From CAZKMM01 sp964553915 (GTDB lineage: Bacteria > RBG-13-61-14 > DRUE01), in assembly GCA_964553915.1 (NCBI GenBank), contig CAZKMM010000006.1, positions 1 through 39,700 of the forward strand: DNA of 39,700 nucleotides, written 5' to 3'. Below the pieces are notes generated by a model. The model was not told where the DNA came from and made no database searches. It saw nothing but the letters and a program-made list of their open reading frames with translations. Position numbers and translations under genes: made by a program. This document shows, piece after piece, positions 16,042 to 24,620 of the stretch; the stretch's first letter is position 1, and each line of letters begins with the position of its first letter.

Positions 16042-16663
16042 CTACCAGCTCCACAAACCGAAAGGGTCCAAGAGATTCAGTAAAAATTTCTCCTTTGATT
16101 TTACGGATTCGCCACATCTCCTGAGAATAACGGTCGCCTACGGGAATCACCAGCCTTCCCCCCTCATCCAACTGCTCAATCAGAGGAGGTGGGGGACTGG
16201 GAGCACCCGCGGTGACAATAATCGCCTGATAGGGAGCATACTCTTTCCAGCCCTGAGAACCATCTCCCACCTTTAAATGAACATTCTTATATCCTAAATC
16301 TTTAAGTCTTTTTCGGGCTTCTTCCACCAGCTCCGGGATTCTTTCTATGGAACACACCTCCCGGGCAAGCTCAGCTAAAATTGCGGTTTGATAACCACTG
16401 CCGGTTCCCACCTCCAGCACCTTTTCATCGCCTTTTAGCTCAAGTAATTCAGTCATAAATGCCACGGTATAAGGCTGGCTGATGGTTTGCTTAAAACCAA
16501 TAGGAAGCGGAGTATCATCATAAGCCTGGTCAACCAGAGAAGGGGGAACAAAAAGATGACGAGGGACTTTTTCCATTGCCTTGAGCACCCGAAGGTCTTT
16601 TACTCCCCTGGAGGCTATCTGCTCCCGAACCATCCTCCTCCGCTTTTCCTGATAGTCAATCAT
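16019..16663 (-). CDS. pcm: Protein-L-isoaspartate O-methyltransferase
   Basis: Pcm methylates isoaspartyl residues in aged proteins using SAM, starting their repair. It carries FVPPSLVDQAYDDTPLPIGFKQTIS (substrate-binding region), motif I VLEVGTGSGYQTAIL and IIVTAGAPSPPPPLIEQL near the C-terminus. Its 214 residues are typical. The ATG at 16663 overlaps the surE stop as ATGA, which favours it over an in-frame TTG at 16672. Adjacent surE and pcm form one of the most conserved gene pairs in bacteria. Confidence 0.96.
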   Translation of the reverse strand: MIDYQEKRRRMVREQIASRGVKDLRVLKAMEKVPRHLFVPPSLVDQAYDDTPLPIGFKQTISQPYTVAFMTELLELKGDEKVLEVGTGSGYQTAILAELAREVCSIERIPELVEEARKRLKDLGYKNVHLKVGDGSQGWKEYAPYQAIIVTAGAPSPPPPLIEQLDEGGRLVIPVGDRYSQEMWRIRKIKGEIFTESLGPFRFVELVGEYGHKN

Positions 16664-17427
16664 TTTTCCCAAAGAAATCCGAGGTCCATTTCCTGAAGAT
16701 GAGACAAAACCTGATAATCAGTAAAATCTAAACCCAGAGGAGTAATGCTAATATAACCCTGCTCCACCGCTAAAATATCCGAGCCTTTTATATCCCTTCC
16801 ACCCTTAACCTCGCCATTCAGCCAGTAATATTTATTCCCCCGCGGGTCTTCTCGCTCCCAGATTTTCGGATGATAAACCCTAATTCCCTGAGAGGTGAAT
16901 TTAAATCCTTTAATTTCCTCAGACGCAAGAGCAGGGAAATTAACATTGAAAATTAACCGATGAGGAAATTTATTTTCTAAAACAAATTTAGCAAATCTTC
17001 GGGCAAAGCGGGCAGGATAAGAATAATCCGGCTCAGAATTTTTCCCTACCTCTATTGAAATGGCAAAGGCAGGCAGACCCAAGATTCCTGCCTCTCTGGC
17101 TCCTGCCACGGTTCCGGAATAAAAAATATCACAGCCGAGATTAGCTCCCCGGTTGATGCCGGCAATCACCAGATCTGGCTTGGGGTTGAGCAGTTTATTA
17201 ACCGCCAGGTTCACACAGTCCACGCTGGTGCCGGTCACTGCTTTCCATCTCGGCTTAATTTCATAAACCCACACCGGTTTGTGAAAAGTGATGGAATGGC
17301 TGGAGGCGCTTCTCTCCCGGTCTGGAGCCACCACCTCCACTTCAAACTCTTTTTCCAGCTCCTCTGCCAGAGCTTTTAAGCCCGGAGCGGAAATTCCATC
17401 ATCATTGGTGAGCAGAATTCTGGTCAT
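16660..17427 (-). CDS. surE: 5'/3'-nucleotidase SurE
   Basis: SurE is a divalent-metal nucleoside monophosphate phosphatase associated with stationary-phase survival. The N-terminal metal site LLTNDDGISAPGL (N8, D9, D10), the APDRERSASSHSITFH loop and VIAGINRGANLGCDIFYSGTVAGAREA are all present, as is the ITPLGLDFTD C-terminus. Length of 255 aa is normal. It heads a six-gene leftward operon. The start codon lies 8 nt from a strong -10 box with no Shine-Dalgarno, so the mRNA may be leaderless. Confidence 0.96.
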   Translation of the reverse strand: MTRILLTNDDGISAPGLKALAEELEKEFEVEVVAPDRERSASSHSITFHKPVWVYEIKPRWKAVTGTSVDCVNLAVNKLLNPKPDLVIAGINRGANLGCDIFYSGTVAGAREAGILGLPAFAISIEVGKNSEPDYSYPARFARRFAKFVLENKFPHRLIFNVNFPALASEEIKGFKFTSQGIRVYHPKIWEREDPRGNKYYWLNGEVKGGRDIKGSDILAVEQGYISITPLGLDFTDYQVLSHLQEMDLGFLWEK

Positions 17428-17435
17428 CGGGCTTT

Positions 17436-17464
17436 ATTTTAAGGGTAAGAACGGAGAGCGTCAA
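17436..17464 (-). promoter_or_regulatory. Promoter of the surE operon, predicted leaderless
   Basis: On the minus strand TTGACG (17459-17464), 17 bp, TAAAAT (17436-17441). Eight nt separate the -10 box from the surE ATG, so transcription should begin at or within two nt of the start codon. Confidence 0.65.
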
Positions 17465-17486
17465 CCTGATTAAATCCATTCCTGAT

Positions 17487-17515
17487 TTGCGGAAAGCAAA
17501 GGATTAAGTTAATTT
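17487..17515 (+). promoter_or_regulatory. Candidate promoter of the HAD phosphatase gene
   Basis: TTGCGG (17487-17492), 17 bp, TAATTT (17510-17515), then 7 nt to the ATG at 17523. The boxes are weak but correctly spaced; AAAGG abuts the ATG and is too close to act as a normal Shine-Dalgarno. Confidence 0.4.
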
Positions 17516-17522
17516 TTAAAGG

Positions 17523-18119
17523 ATGATTACAGGAATTGCCTTTGATATGGACGGCACTCTGACCAAGCCCAAGATAGATTTTGCCAGAATCCGGACCGAG
17601 TTGGGCTTAACTGACCTTTCCCGCCCCCTGTTTGAACAGATTTTAGAATTAGAAGAACCTATGCGAACCCAGGCTTTAGCAGTGCTGGAACAGGCAGAGC
17701 TGGAAGCAGGTAGGCAAGCAGAAGCCAATCCCGGGCTTTATCCCCTGATTGATTACCTGGAGAAGAATCAGATAAAAAAAGCCATTTTTACCAGAAGTTC
17801 AACCAGGGCGCTGGAGCTGACTCTTTCCAATTTAAAATTGTCCGGCAAGTTTTTTCCGCTGGTGACCAGGGATTTAAATCTCCCTTTAAAGCCCAGCCCG
17901 GCTCCAATTCAATACATCCTGGAGCAATGGCAACTATCACCAGAGCAAATTCTAGTGGTAGGAGATTATGTTCTTGACCTGCAGAGCGGGAAGAACGCTG
18001 GTGCCCGAACTGTTTATCTTCAGCATCAGCCTGCTTCTTCTCCTCCCAGAGAGGCGGATTTTGTTATCACCAGCCTGGAACAATTAATTCCTATTCTTGA
18101 GGAACTAAATGCCCGCTGA
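17523..18119 (+). CDS. HAD-superfamily phosphatase
   Basis: This 198-residue protein has all four HAD motifs: I DMDGTLT (nucleophile D8, acid D10), II FTRSST, III the lysine in PLKPSPAPI, and IV VVGDYVLDLQSGKNAG. A helical cap of about 60 residues follows motif I, as in phosphoglycolate phosphatase-like (subfamily IA) enzymes. The substrate cannot be read from the sequence. It overlaps the downstream membrane-protein gene by 11 bp. Confidence 0.88.
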   Translation: MITGIAFDMDGTLTKPKIDFARIRTELGLTDLSRPLFEQILELEEPMRTQALAVLEQAELEAGRQAEANPGLYPLIDYLEKNQIKKAIFTRSSTRALELTLSNLKLSGKFFPLVTRDLNLPLKPSPAPIQYILEQWQLSPEQILVVGDYVLDLQSGKNAGARTVYLQHQPASSPPREADFVITSLEQLIPILEELNAR

Positions 18120-18858
18120 CCCGGTTTTTCAGGAGCTGAAAAAAACCGGAAGGAAGATTCGGGATGGATTTGCTCTTGCCGGCATCGGCTTGCTCATAGC
18201 CCTTCCCCGGATTTATCATCAAAGCTATTACTTTTTTCCGGATTATCTAAAAACCCCACCCAGCCCCCAGCTACTTCGGGTTCTTTTTCTTTATCATATT
18301 TTGCTCACTTTTGGAGTACTTTTTGTAATGATTTTGATCGGTGCCTACTCCTGCCAGCGAGCAGGTATAAAGCCCTTTGTTTTTAAAGGGTTAAAAAAAT
18401 TTTTGCTGGCGGTTTTTCTTGGTGCTCTCCTGATTCCTTTTGGATATATTTTTTCAGACCACCTGCTTTTGTTTTTGCTTCCGGATTATTATCCTCAAAA
18501 TATCTGGCTCAACCTGGTTTATCCTCTTTCCAGCAGTTTTCCTGATGAGCTGTTCGCCCGATACGGATTTTTAAGCCTCTGGCTCTGGATTATGGGAAAG
18601 ACCCCCTTGAGAAAGAATCTGGCAAATTTTTTAACATCGCTTTTACTCACCGCTCTTTCCTGGCAAGAGCTTTTAAGATACATCCCTTTGCCTCTTAAAC
18701 CTTCCGAATGGGGATTTTTGCTAGCTGGAGTTTTTCTCAAGCATCTGCTTCTGGGCGAAGTATATTTTCGCTATGGTTATTGGCAGAGCTTTGGGCTCCG
18801 GTTAGGAATGGAACTCAGGTTCCCTCTTTATTTCTGGCTTTTCCGCTTACCTTTATGA
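18109..18858 (+). CDS. Polytopic membrane protein, possibly CPBP-like (Rce1/Abi) protease family
   Basis: The protein has about seven hydrophobic helices over 249 residues. One segment, SFPDELFARYGFL, resembles the EExxxR motif of CPBP intramembrane proteases with the first Glu replaced by Asp, and FLKHLLLGEVYFRYG resembles the later HxxxxG helix. The match is weak, and other histidine/asparagine signature residues are not clear, so the family call is tentative. Its 5' end overlaps the HAD gene (translation probably coupled) and its last 44 bp overlap the convergent MFS gene. Confidence 0.5.
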   Translation: MPADPVFQELKKTGRKIRDGFALAGIGLLIALPRIYHQSYYFFPDYLKTPPSPQLLRVLFLYHILLTFGVLFVMILIGAYSCQRAGIKPFVFKGLKKFLLAVFLGALLIPFGYIFSDHLLLFLLPDYYPQNIWLNLVYPLSSSFPDELFARYGFLSLWLWIMGKTPLRKNLANFLTSLLLTALSWQELLRYIPLPLKPSEWGFLLAGVFLKHLLLGEVYFRYGYWQSFGLRLGMELRFPLYFWLFRLPL

Positions 18859-20029
18859 GCAAAAATCCAATCAATCCTGCAAAAATCAAAACTAAAAACA
18901 GAGCCAAAAAGATTTTACTCAGTGAAAATCTATCTCCGATTATTCCTGCCAGCCAGCTCATTATTGCCCCGGCACCAAAATTCATAAAGAAAAACCAGCC
19001 ATAAATCCTCCCCCGAACCAGTTTCCCAACATATTCCGGCACCAGAGAGTTTCCCACCGGTTGCGAAGCAAAATAAATAAAAGCAAAAATCATTGCAAAA
19101 AAAATCAAACTCCAGCCGGAAAATAAACTTAACAGAATTAAAAATGGAGCAGAGATTAAAAATGCCAGAGTGTAGAGCCAGGGCTTGGAGTATCTATCTG
19201 CCAGCTTTCCTCCGGTTATCTGACCGAACATCCCCAGGATTAAGATTAAAGTGGTAAAACTTCCTGCCTGCGCCAGGCGGGAAAGTCCGGGTAAAGTTCC
19301 TTTTGGAATTTGCTCAAACAAATACGCAGGAAGAAATGCCATTAAACCCCGATAGCACATTCCGTTCAAAACCGCCATTAAAAAGAGGATAATCAGAGGA
19401 AGAAGGAGAAACTTACTCCCTGCAGGATTTTTTGAATTCAGGAAAGGCTCAGAGGGAGTGCTGATATTTTTTAATTCCAGATTTCGGTCAAACAAAACCC
19501 AGAAGCTGTAAAGCAGAGGAAATAAGCCAAGAAGAATAAATCCAGCTCTCCAGCCCAAAGCTCCTCCTAAAACCCCGGCGAGCAGGGGACTGATAGCCAA
19601 GCCAAGATTTCCTCCCAGACCGTGCCAGCCCATAGAGGTGCCGTGACTTCTGGTGCCCAGAGACAAAAGAGAAAGTCCTGCCGGATGATACAGCCCGATA
19701 AAACCTCCTAATAACGCCAGAGCCAGACAGAGCATAAAATAATTAATTGATAGCCCAATTAAAATCATTGCCAAGCCACTGCCAGCTAAATATAACCAGA
19801 TAACCTTTCTTGGTCCCAGCCGGTCTGCTAAAAATCCACCAGGAACTGCCATTGCTCCATAAAAGAAAGTGGCAAAAAAATATGCCAGCCCGATTTTCTC
19901 ATAAGCGGTTTCTTTTCCCACCAGCTCGCCCATCACCATTACCGCCAGAGCAGGAAAACTCAACTCGCAGATATGAACCAGTGAATGGGCAATTACGGTT
20001 TTGGTAATTAGACTTCGCTCTGAGCTCAT
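18815..20029 (-). CDS. Major facilitator superfamily transporter
   Basis: Twelve hydrophobic segments can be counted over 404 residues. The loop between helices 2 and 3 reads GGFLADRLGPRKVIW, a good GxxxDRxGxR/K MFS signature, and the equivalent in the second half is GGKLADRYSKPWLY. The middle loop is short. Substrate is not evident; FSR-type (fosmidomycin resistance-like) proteins share the N-terminal HSLVHICELSFPAL style. The ATG at 20029 is chosen because it overlaps the dinG stop as ATGA and begins just before helix 1; a 41-residue extension would lie inside dinG. Confidence 0.85.
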   Translation of the reverse strand: MSSERSLITKTVIAHSLVHICELSFPALAVMVMGELVGKETAYEKIGLAYFFATFFYGAMAVPGGFLADRLGPRKVIWLYLAGSGLAMILIGLSINYFMLCLALALLGGFIGLYHPAGLSLLSLGTRSHGTSMGWHGLGGNLGLAISPLLAGVLGGALGWRAGFILLGLFPLLYSFWVLFDRNLELKNISTPSEPFLNSKNPAGSKFLLLPLIILFLMAVLNGMCYRGLMAFLPAYLFEQIPKGTLPGLSRLAQAGSFTTLILILGMFGQITGGKLADRYSKPWLYTLAFLISAPFLILLSLFSGWSLIFFAMIFAFIYFASQPVGNSLVPEYVGKLVRGRIYGWFFFMNFGAGAIMSWLAGIIGDRFSLSKIFLALFLVLIFAGLIGFLLIKVSGKARNKEGT

Positions 20030-21999
20030 CTTTGTCTCTTGTAAAAAAACTTTTCCACTTCCTTTAAATCCCGGGTGATGGGTACAGCAGGAAGACTTTG
20101 CAGGAAGATTTTTCCATAATTCCGCTTTAAAATCCGGCTGTCCAGAATGCATAAAACTCCGAAGTCTTTTTTGGAACGGATTAATCTTCCCAGTCCCTGT
20201 CGGAGCATAATCACCGCACTGGGCACCTGATACTCTAAAAAAGCATTCCTTCCCCGGGAATAAAGAAGCTCAATCCTTGCCCGAATCAATGGGTCAGAAG
20301 GAGAATCAAAAGGAAGCCGGTCAACCGCTACCAGGCTCAGGGCGGGTCCTATCACATCCACTCCCTGCCAGAAGCTGGTAGTGGCAAAAAGCACGCTCTC
20401 CTCTATCCGGCGAAATTCTTCCAGAAGATACCAGCGGGGAGCATCTCCCTGGCGCAGGCAGGGAAATTCCAGACCAGGTGCCAGCTCCTGATAAAATGCC
20501 TCCAGATGCCGATAGGAAGTAAAAAGTAAAAACGCCCGCCCCTGGCTTAAAGATAAAAGCTTTTCCAATACCTCACAGGCTCGGGGAATAAAATCTTCAT
20601 TATCCGGTTCCGGCAGATAATCAGGCACAAACAAAATAGCCTGCTTTTTCCAGTTAAAACTGCTTGCCAGACACAGCTCCTGACAGGGGACTGATTCCAG
20701 CCCGAGCCGATTCTTAAAATAAGAAAATCCCAGCCCCTCTTCTTCAGCAGTGGTAAGGGTGGCACTGGTAAAAACCAGAGCTTCCAGATGGGGATAAAGA
20801 ATTTTTTCCAGAATCGGTCCCACTTCTAACGGAGAGGCAGAAAGCACCGTGCTTTTGGAGCGAAGCTGGGCATAGTAAACATAATCCAGCTCGTCCTGAC
20901 GGAAGAGGAAATCCAGGTCTTGCCTCAGCTTGATAGCCCGCAGAGCCAGGGCGTATAGCTCTGGCTCATCAGTTCTGGGTTCTAAAAGCAGGGAAGTGCG
21001 CTTAAAAAATTCTTTCAATTCTTCTGCCTGATGGAGGAGCTCCAAAGGGAGTTTATCCACAGAAAAGCTTACCCGTTTTTCTTCCGGGGAGCTTTCTTTT
21101 TCCAGTTCTTTTCGCAGGCTCTGAAAAAGGGATTGGGAAAGATTTGCCAGCTTTTGGGAAATACCTTCCAGATTGTTCTGCTCTGCTCGGGAAAGGCTCT
21201 GGCTCTGCTCTTTCAGGTCCTGAGCCAGCTCTTGAATCTTTCGGTCGCTCAGGCTGATGCCAAAATAATCGCTGATAATTTCTTCCAGAAGATGAGCTTC
21301 ATCAAAAATCACTGCCCGGTATCTGGGAATAATCTCCCCAAAACCGAGCTGGCGAATTGCCAGGTCAGCAAAAAAAAGATGATGATTGACAATAATTAAA
21401 TCTGCCCGCTGTGCCTTACCCCGAAGCCGGGTAATAAAACATCCGGAAAAATACTGGCAGTTGCTTCCCAGACAGGAATCAGAATCAGAGCAGATTTTAT
21501 CCCAGAGAGGATGCTCAGAACTGAGCCCGCTAAATTCCTCCTTATCCCCGCTTGAACTTTGCCTTGCCCAGTTTTGTATCTCCTTAATCAGCTCTGCTTT
21601 CATTTCAAAATCCAGCCGGGGATAGGCTAAAAATTTATTAAATCTTCTCCAGCAAAGATAATTTGCTCTGCCTTTCATCATCACCGCTTCAAATTGAAAA
21701 TAATGGCTGAGCAGGGGCAGGTCTTTGGAAAAGATTTGTTCCTGCAGGGTTTTGGTTCCGGTGGAAATCACCACCCGACGACCGGAAAGCAGGGCAGGAA
21801 GCAGATAAGCAAGGGTTTTGCCCGTGCCGGTGCCTGCCTCTACCAGCAAAATCCCCCCTTCCTTAAGCACCTCCATCACCGCTTCTGCCATCCGGATTTG
21901 TTCCGGGCGATATTCAAAATCTTTCAGGCTGTTAGCCAGCTCCCCGTCTCTTTTTAAAAATTGATGAAGGATTTTTTTATGAGAATCTCCTTGCCTCAT
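20026..21999 (-). CDS. dinG: DinG-type (XPD-like) ATP-dependent DNA helicase
   Basis: This superfamily 2 helicase carries Walker A GTGTGKT (56-62), the DEAH box at 233-236 (AVIFDEAHLLEE), VFTSATLT, and the C-terminal FATTSFWQGVDV and QGLGRLIRSKKDFG motifs. Between Walker A and DEAH lie cysteines for a 4Fe-4S cluster (C116, C176, C181, C187), as in XPD and E. coli DinG. There is no N-terminal exonuclease domain. Such enzymes unwind 5'-3', including D-loops and R-loops, after damage. It sits at the end of the mre/PBP2 operon, an unrelated function carried in the same transcript. Confidence 0.92.
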   Translation of the reverse strand: MRQGDSHKKILHQFLKRDGELANSLKDFEYRPEQIRMAEAVMEVLKEGGILLVEAGTGTGKTLAYLLPALLSGRRVVISTGTKTLQEQIFSKDLPLLSHYFQFEAVMMKGRANYLCWRRFNKFLAYPRLDFEMKAELIKEIQNWARQSSSGDKEEFSGLSSEHPLWDKICSDSDSCLGSNCQYFSGCFITRLRGKAQRADLIIVNHHLFFADLAIRQLGFGEIIPRYRAVIFDEAHLLEEIISDYFGISLSDRKIQELAQDLKEQSQSLSRAEQNNLEGISQKLANLSQSLFQSLRKELEKESSPEEKRVSFSVDKLPLELLHQAEELKEFFKRTSLLLEPRTDEPELYALALRAIKLRQDLDFLFRQDELDYVYYAQLRSKSTVLSASPLEVGPILEKILYPHLEALVFTSATLTTAEEEGLGFSYFKNRLGLESVPCQELCLASSFNWKKQAILFVPDYLPEPDNEDFIPRACEVLEKLLSLSQGRAFLLFTSYRHLEAFYQELAPGLEFPCLRQGDAPRWYLLEEFRRIEESVLFATTSFWQGVDVIGPALSLVAVDRLPFDSPSDPLIRARIELLYSRGRNAFLEYQVPSAVIMLRQGLGRLIRSKKDFGVLCILDSRILKRNYGKIFLQSLPAVPITRDLKEVEKFFYKRQR

Positions 22000-22018
22000 C
22001 AGAAATCACTCAGCAAAT

Positions 22019-22234
22019 CTATTTCCGGTATTTTAACAAGAGCCATCCGCCCAGAGTAAGAATTAAAGTTCCTGCTATCCCGATAATCCCTGCAGAAAAG
22101 GCTCGGGAATGCTCAAATTCTGCCAGTGGTCCACTGGAGTGAAGAAAAGGAGATTTTGCCAGCGCTACCGCTAAAATCAGCATCAGGGAAATTCCCCCTC
22201 CCAGCCAGATTCTCGCCAAGTTTTTGGAATTCAT
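22019..22234 (-). CDS. Small two-helix membrane protein of unknown function
   Basis: This 71-residue protein has one hydrophobic segment at about 9-27 and another at about 46-66, joined by a short polar loop, and ends in KYRK. No family is recognised. The ATG overlaps the stop of the PBP2 gene as ATGA and dinG follows after 19 bp, so it is embedded in the operon and is probably a real gene. A role beside the elongasome is suggested only by location. Confidence 0.6.
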   Translation of the reverse strand: MNSKNLARIWLGGGISLMLILAVALAKSPFLHSSGPLAEFEHSRAFSAGIIGIAGTLILTLGGWLLLKYRK

Positions 22235-24087
22235 TTCTGGCTAATTTTCTCCGGATAGATTTCAAAATATTTTTCTATGATTTTTTTTGCCAGGGGAGCA
22301 GCTCCGGTGGAGCCATGTCCGGCGTTTTCCACCACCACGCTCACCGCTATCTGAGGATGGTCAAAAGGAGCAAAAGCAATAAACCAGGCATGGTCCCGGA
22401 ATTGTTCGGGAATCTCCTCTAATTTTTTCCCCTTAAATTCTTTTCCCCGAACCACCTGTGCGGTTCCGGTTTTTCCAGCAATTTCTATTTTGGAGCTTCG
22501 GGCAGTCCAGTAAGCAGTGCCTTTTCGCTGATTGACCACTCCCCACATTGCCTTTTTTATCTTTTCCCAGGTAGAGGAAGCGAAATTTATTTGATGGACT
22601 AATTGAGGAACCAGCTCCTTAACTTCTCCTTTTTCATTTACCAGCTTGCGAGCAATTTGTGGTTTCCATAATTTGCCCTGATTGGCAATGACCATTGCTA
22701 AAAGAGCGGATTGCAGAGGCGTGACCAGAACATATCCCTGCCCAATGCTGGCGTTAAGAGTATCACCCGGATTCCATTTTTCTTTTTTGATTTTTTCTTT
22801 CCAGAAGCTGGTGGGAATTAAGCCGGATTTTTCATTGTCCAGTTCTATGCCCGATTTTAATCCCAGTCCGAGCAAATTAGCATAATGAGCCATCTGGTTG
22901 ATGCCCAATTTCTTCCCGAGTTGATAAAAATAAACATCACAGGACTGAACAATTGCCTGCTCCAGATTGATTCTTCCGTGCCCTCCAGCTCGCCAGCAAC
23001 CAAAAGGCTTTCTTCCCAGATAATAAATTCCCCGGCAAAGGATTTTTTGCTTGGGGTTAATTAGATTTTCCTCCAGCCCGGCAATGGCTACTACCAGTTT
23101 AAAAACTGAACCTGGCGGGTAGGTTCCCTGAATCGCACGATTATAAAGGGGATGAGTTGGGTCTTTTTCCAGTTTTTGCCATTCTTCTGGATGGAGCCGG
23201 TTGACAAAAATTTCCGGATTAAATCCCGGCGAGCTTGCCATTGTCAGAATTTCACCACTCTTGACAGAAATAACCACAATGGCTCCCTTTTTCCCGGAAA
23301 GAAGAGCCTGAGCATATTCCTGAAGTTCCAGGTCAATGGTCAGGTAAAGATTGGCTCCGGGAACCGGGGGCTTGGGAGTAAGTTTAAGTCCACTTAAAAT
23401 TTCTGTGCTTTTTTCTTTGCCCAGAGCATCCACCACTTTGAATTTATAGCCATCTTCTCCTCTCAGCTCGGGTTCATAAGCTCGCTCCACCCCGGCTTTG
23501 CCGACCATATCTCCCAGATTATATCCCGCAAATTCAGGCAGGCTGAGTTCCCGGGGAGAAATTTCTCCCAGGTATCCCAATATATGACAGGCGGTATTTC
23601 CCCGAGGATAGGTTCGGACCGGTTCCAGCTCTATGTCCACCCCGGAAAGTTCCCTGAGCTGTTCCTCTATTTCAGAAAGTTCCTGCCAGCTCAGGTTTTC
23701 TTTTAATTTAATAGGAACAAACGGACTCCAGCGCTGGTTTTTTTGAATCTCCTGCTCTAGGTCCTCCGGGGATTTTTTTAAAATCTTTGCCAGCCGTTCC
23801 CGTGTCTCCTGGTTAATATCTGCCGGGATGACTGTAATGTTAAATCCGGGACGATTTCCTGCTAAAATCCTTCCCCGGCGGTCTAAAATCAATCCCCGGC
23901 TGGCAGGAACCCGGATTTTCCGAATCTGATTCTCAGTAGCGATTAACTTCCATTTTTCTCCCTGATGAATCTGGAGTTGCCAGAAGCGAATTAAAATCAA
24001 AACCCCGAAAATTATTAGTAAAGTCCGAAGCCGATTCAATCTCCGGGTTAATTTTTCTCTTTCTATTTCCTGAAGATAGCGGGGCAT
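22231..24087 (-). CDS. mrdA: Penicillin-binding protein 2 (elongation transpeptidase)
   Basis: PBP2 crosslinks peptidoglycan during rod elongation together with RodA and MreBCD. One transmembrane helix lies at about 21-40, followed by the pedestal domain (VPASRGLILDRRGRILA) and the transpeptidase domain: S327-V-F-K330 (PPGSVFK), S382-C-D (in place of SxN), and K539-T-G-T. Length of 618 aa is typical of class B PBP2. AAGG lies 7 nt before the ATG. Its place after mreD is the classical mreBCD-mrdA arrangement; rodA is not adjacent. Confidence 0.95.
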   Translation of the reverse strand: MPRYLQEIEREKLTRRLNRLRTLLIIFGVLILIRFWQLQIHQGEKWKLIATENQIRKIRVPASRGLILDRRGRILAGNRPGFNITVIPADINQETRERLAKILKKSPEDLEQEIQKNQRWSPFVPIKLKENLSWQELSEIEEQLRELSGVDIELEPVRTYPRGNTACHILGYLGEISPRELSLPEFAGYNLGDMVGKAGVERAYEPELRGEDGYKFKVVDALGKEKSTEILSGLKLTPKPPVPGANLYLTIDLELQEYAQALLSGKKGAIVVISVKSGEILTMASSPGFNPEIFVNRLHPEEWQKLEKDPTHPLYNRAIQGTYPPGSVFKLVVAIAGLEENLINPKQKILCRGIYYLGRKPFGCWRAGGHGRINLEQAIVQSCDVYFYQLGKKLGINQMAHYANLLGLGLKSGIELDNEKSGLIPTSFWKEKIKKEKWNPGDTLNASIGQGYVLVTPLQSALLAMVIANQGKLWKPQIARKLVNEKGEVKELVPQLVHQINFASSTWEKIKKAMWGVVNQRKGTAYWTARSSKIEIAGKTGTAQVVRGKEFKGKKLEEIPEQFRDHAWFIAFAPFDHPQIAVSVVVENAGHGSTGAAPLAKKIIEKYFEIYPEKISQK

Positions 24088-24089
24088 TT

Positions 24090-24620
24090 TTATGCCTTCC
24101 TTGTTTCCAGAGCTTCGGGAATTCGGTCAAAAAAGTTATCTAGTTGATTGAAGAGATGAAAGACCAGAACTGAGAATATTCCGTTAATGAAAATCTCCAG
24201 AAGAAAATAACCGCTACCCATCTCTCCCAGATACTCTTTTTTTACAAAAATTCCAGCAGAAAAAAGAAGGAAAATTTGATAAAACGCCACCAATCCCCAG
24301 GAAAACAAAAGCTGAGCCCCGGGTTTAAGCGGAGAAAATCGCTCTTTAAGAAATTGAGTTAGCAAATAAAGACTCATTCCAGAAAAAAGATATACCCCGC
24401 TCCAGACCCCGCTCACTGCCCCCAGAAGATAGGAGATAATAAAGCTCATCAGGGCTCCTTCGGGTTCATTTTTAAAAAATCCCAGCCAGATAATCAGCCC
24501 GACAATTAAATTGAGCTCCAGCCGGTCTTTTAAAATTGGTGCCATAAGTCGGAACTGAAAAAATATCCCGAGCAGGGCAAAAAGAATTACCAAAAACCAG
24601 TCCCGGATTTTTCTTCTCAT
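24090..24620 (-). CDS. mreD: Rod shape-determining protein MreD
   Basis: MreD is a small polytopic membrane protein of the elongasome. This one has 176 residues with five to six hydrophobic helices, and typical features are the N-terminal FQFRLMAPILKDRLELNLIVGLIIWLGFF and the Glu/Gly-rich loop before ALMSFIISYLLGAVSG. Sequence conservation in MreD is poor, so the call relies on hydropathy, length and position between mreC (4-bp ATGA overlap) and mrdA. Confidence 0.88.
   Translation of the reverse strand: MRRKIRDWFLVILFALLGIFFQFRLMAPILKDRLELNLIVGLIIWLGFFKNEPEGALMSFIISYLLGAVSGVWSGVYLFSGMSLYLLTQFLKERFSPLKPGAQLLFSWGLVAFYQIFLLFSAGIFVKKEYLGEMGSGYFLLEIFINGIFSVLVFHLFNQLDNFFDRIPEALETRKA

Noticed and set aside
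20030..20152. Long N-terminus of the MFS transporter
   Set aside because: It is the 3' end of dinG read in another frame; ATGA at 20026-20029 is the natural junction.
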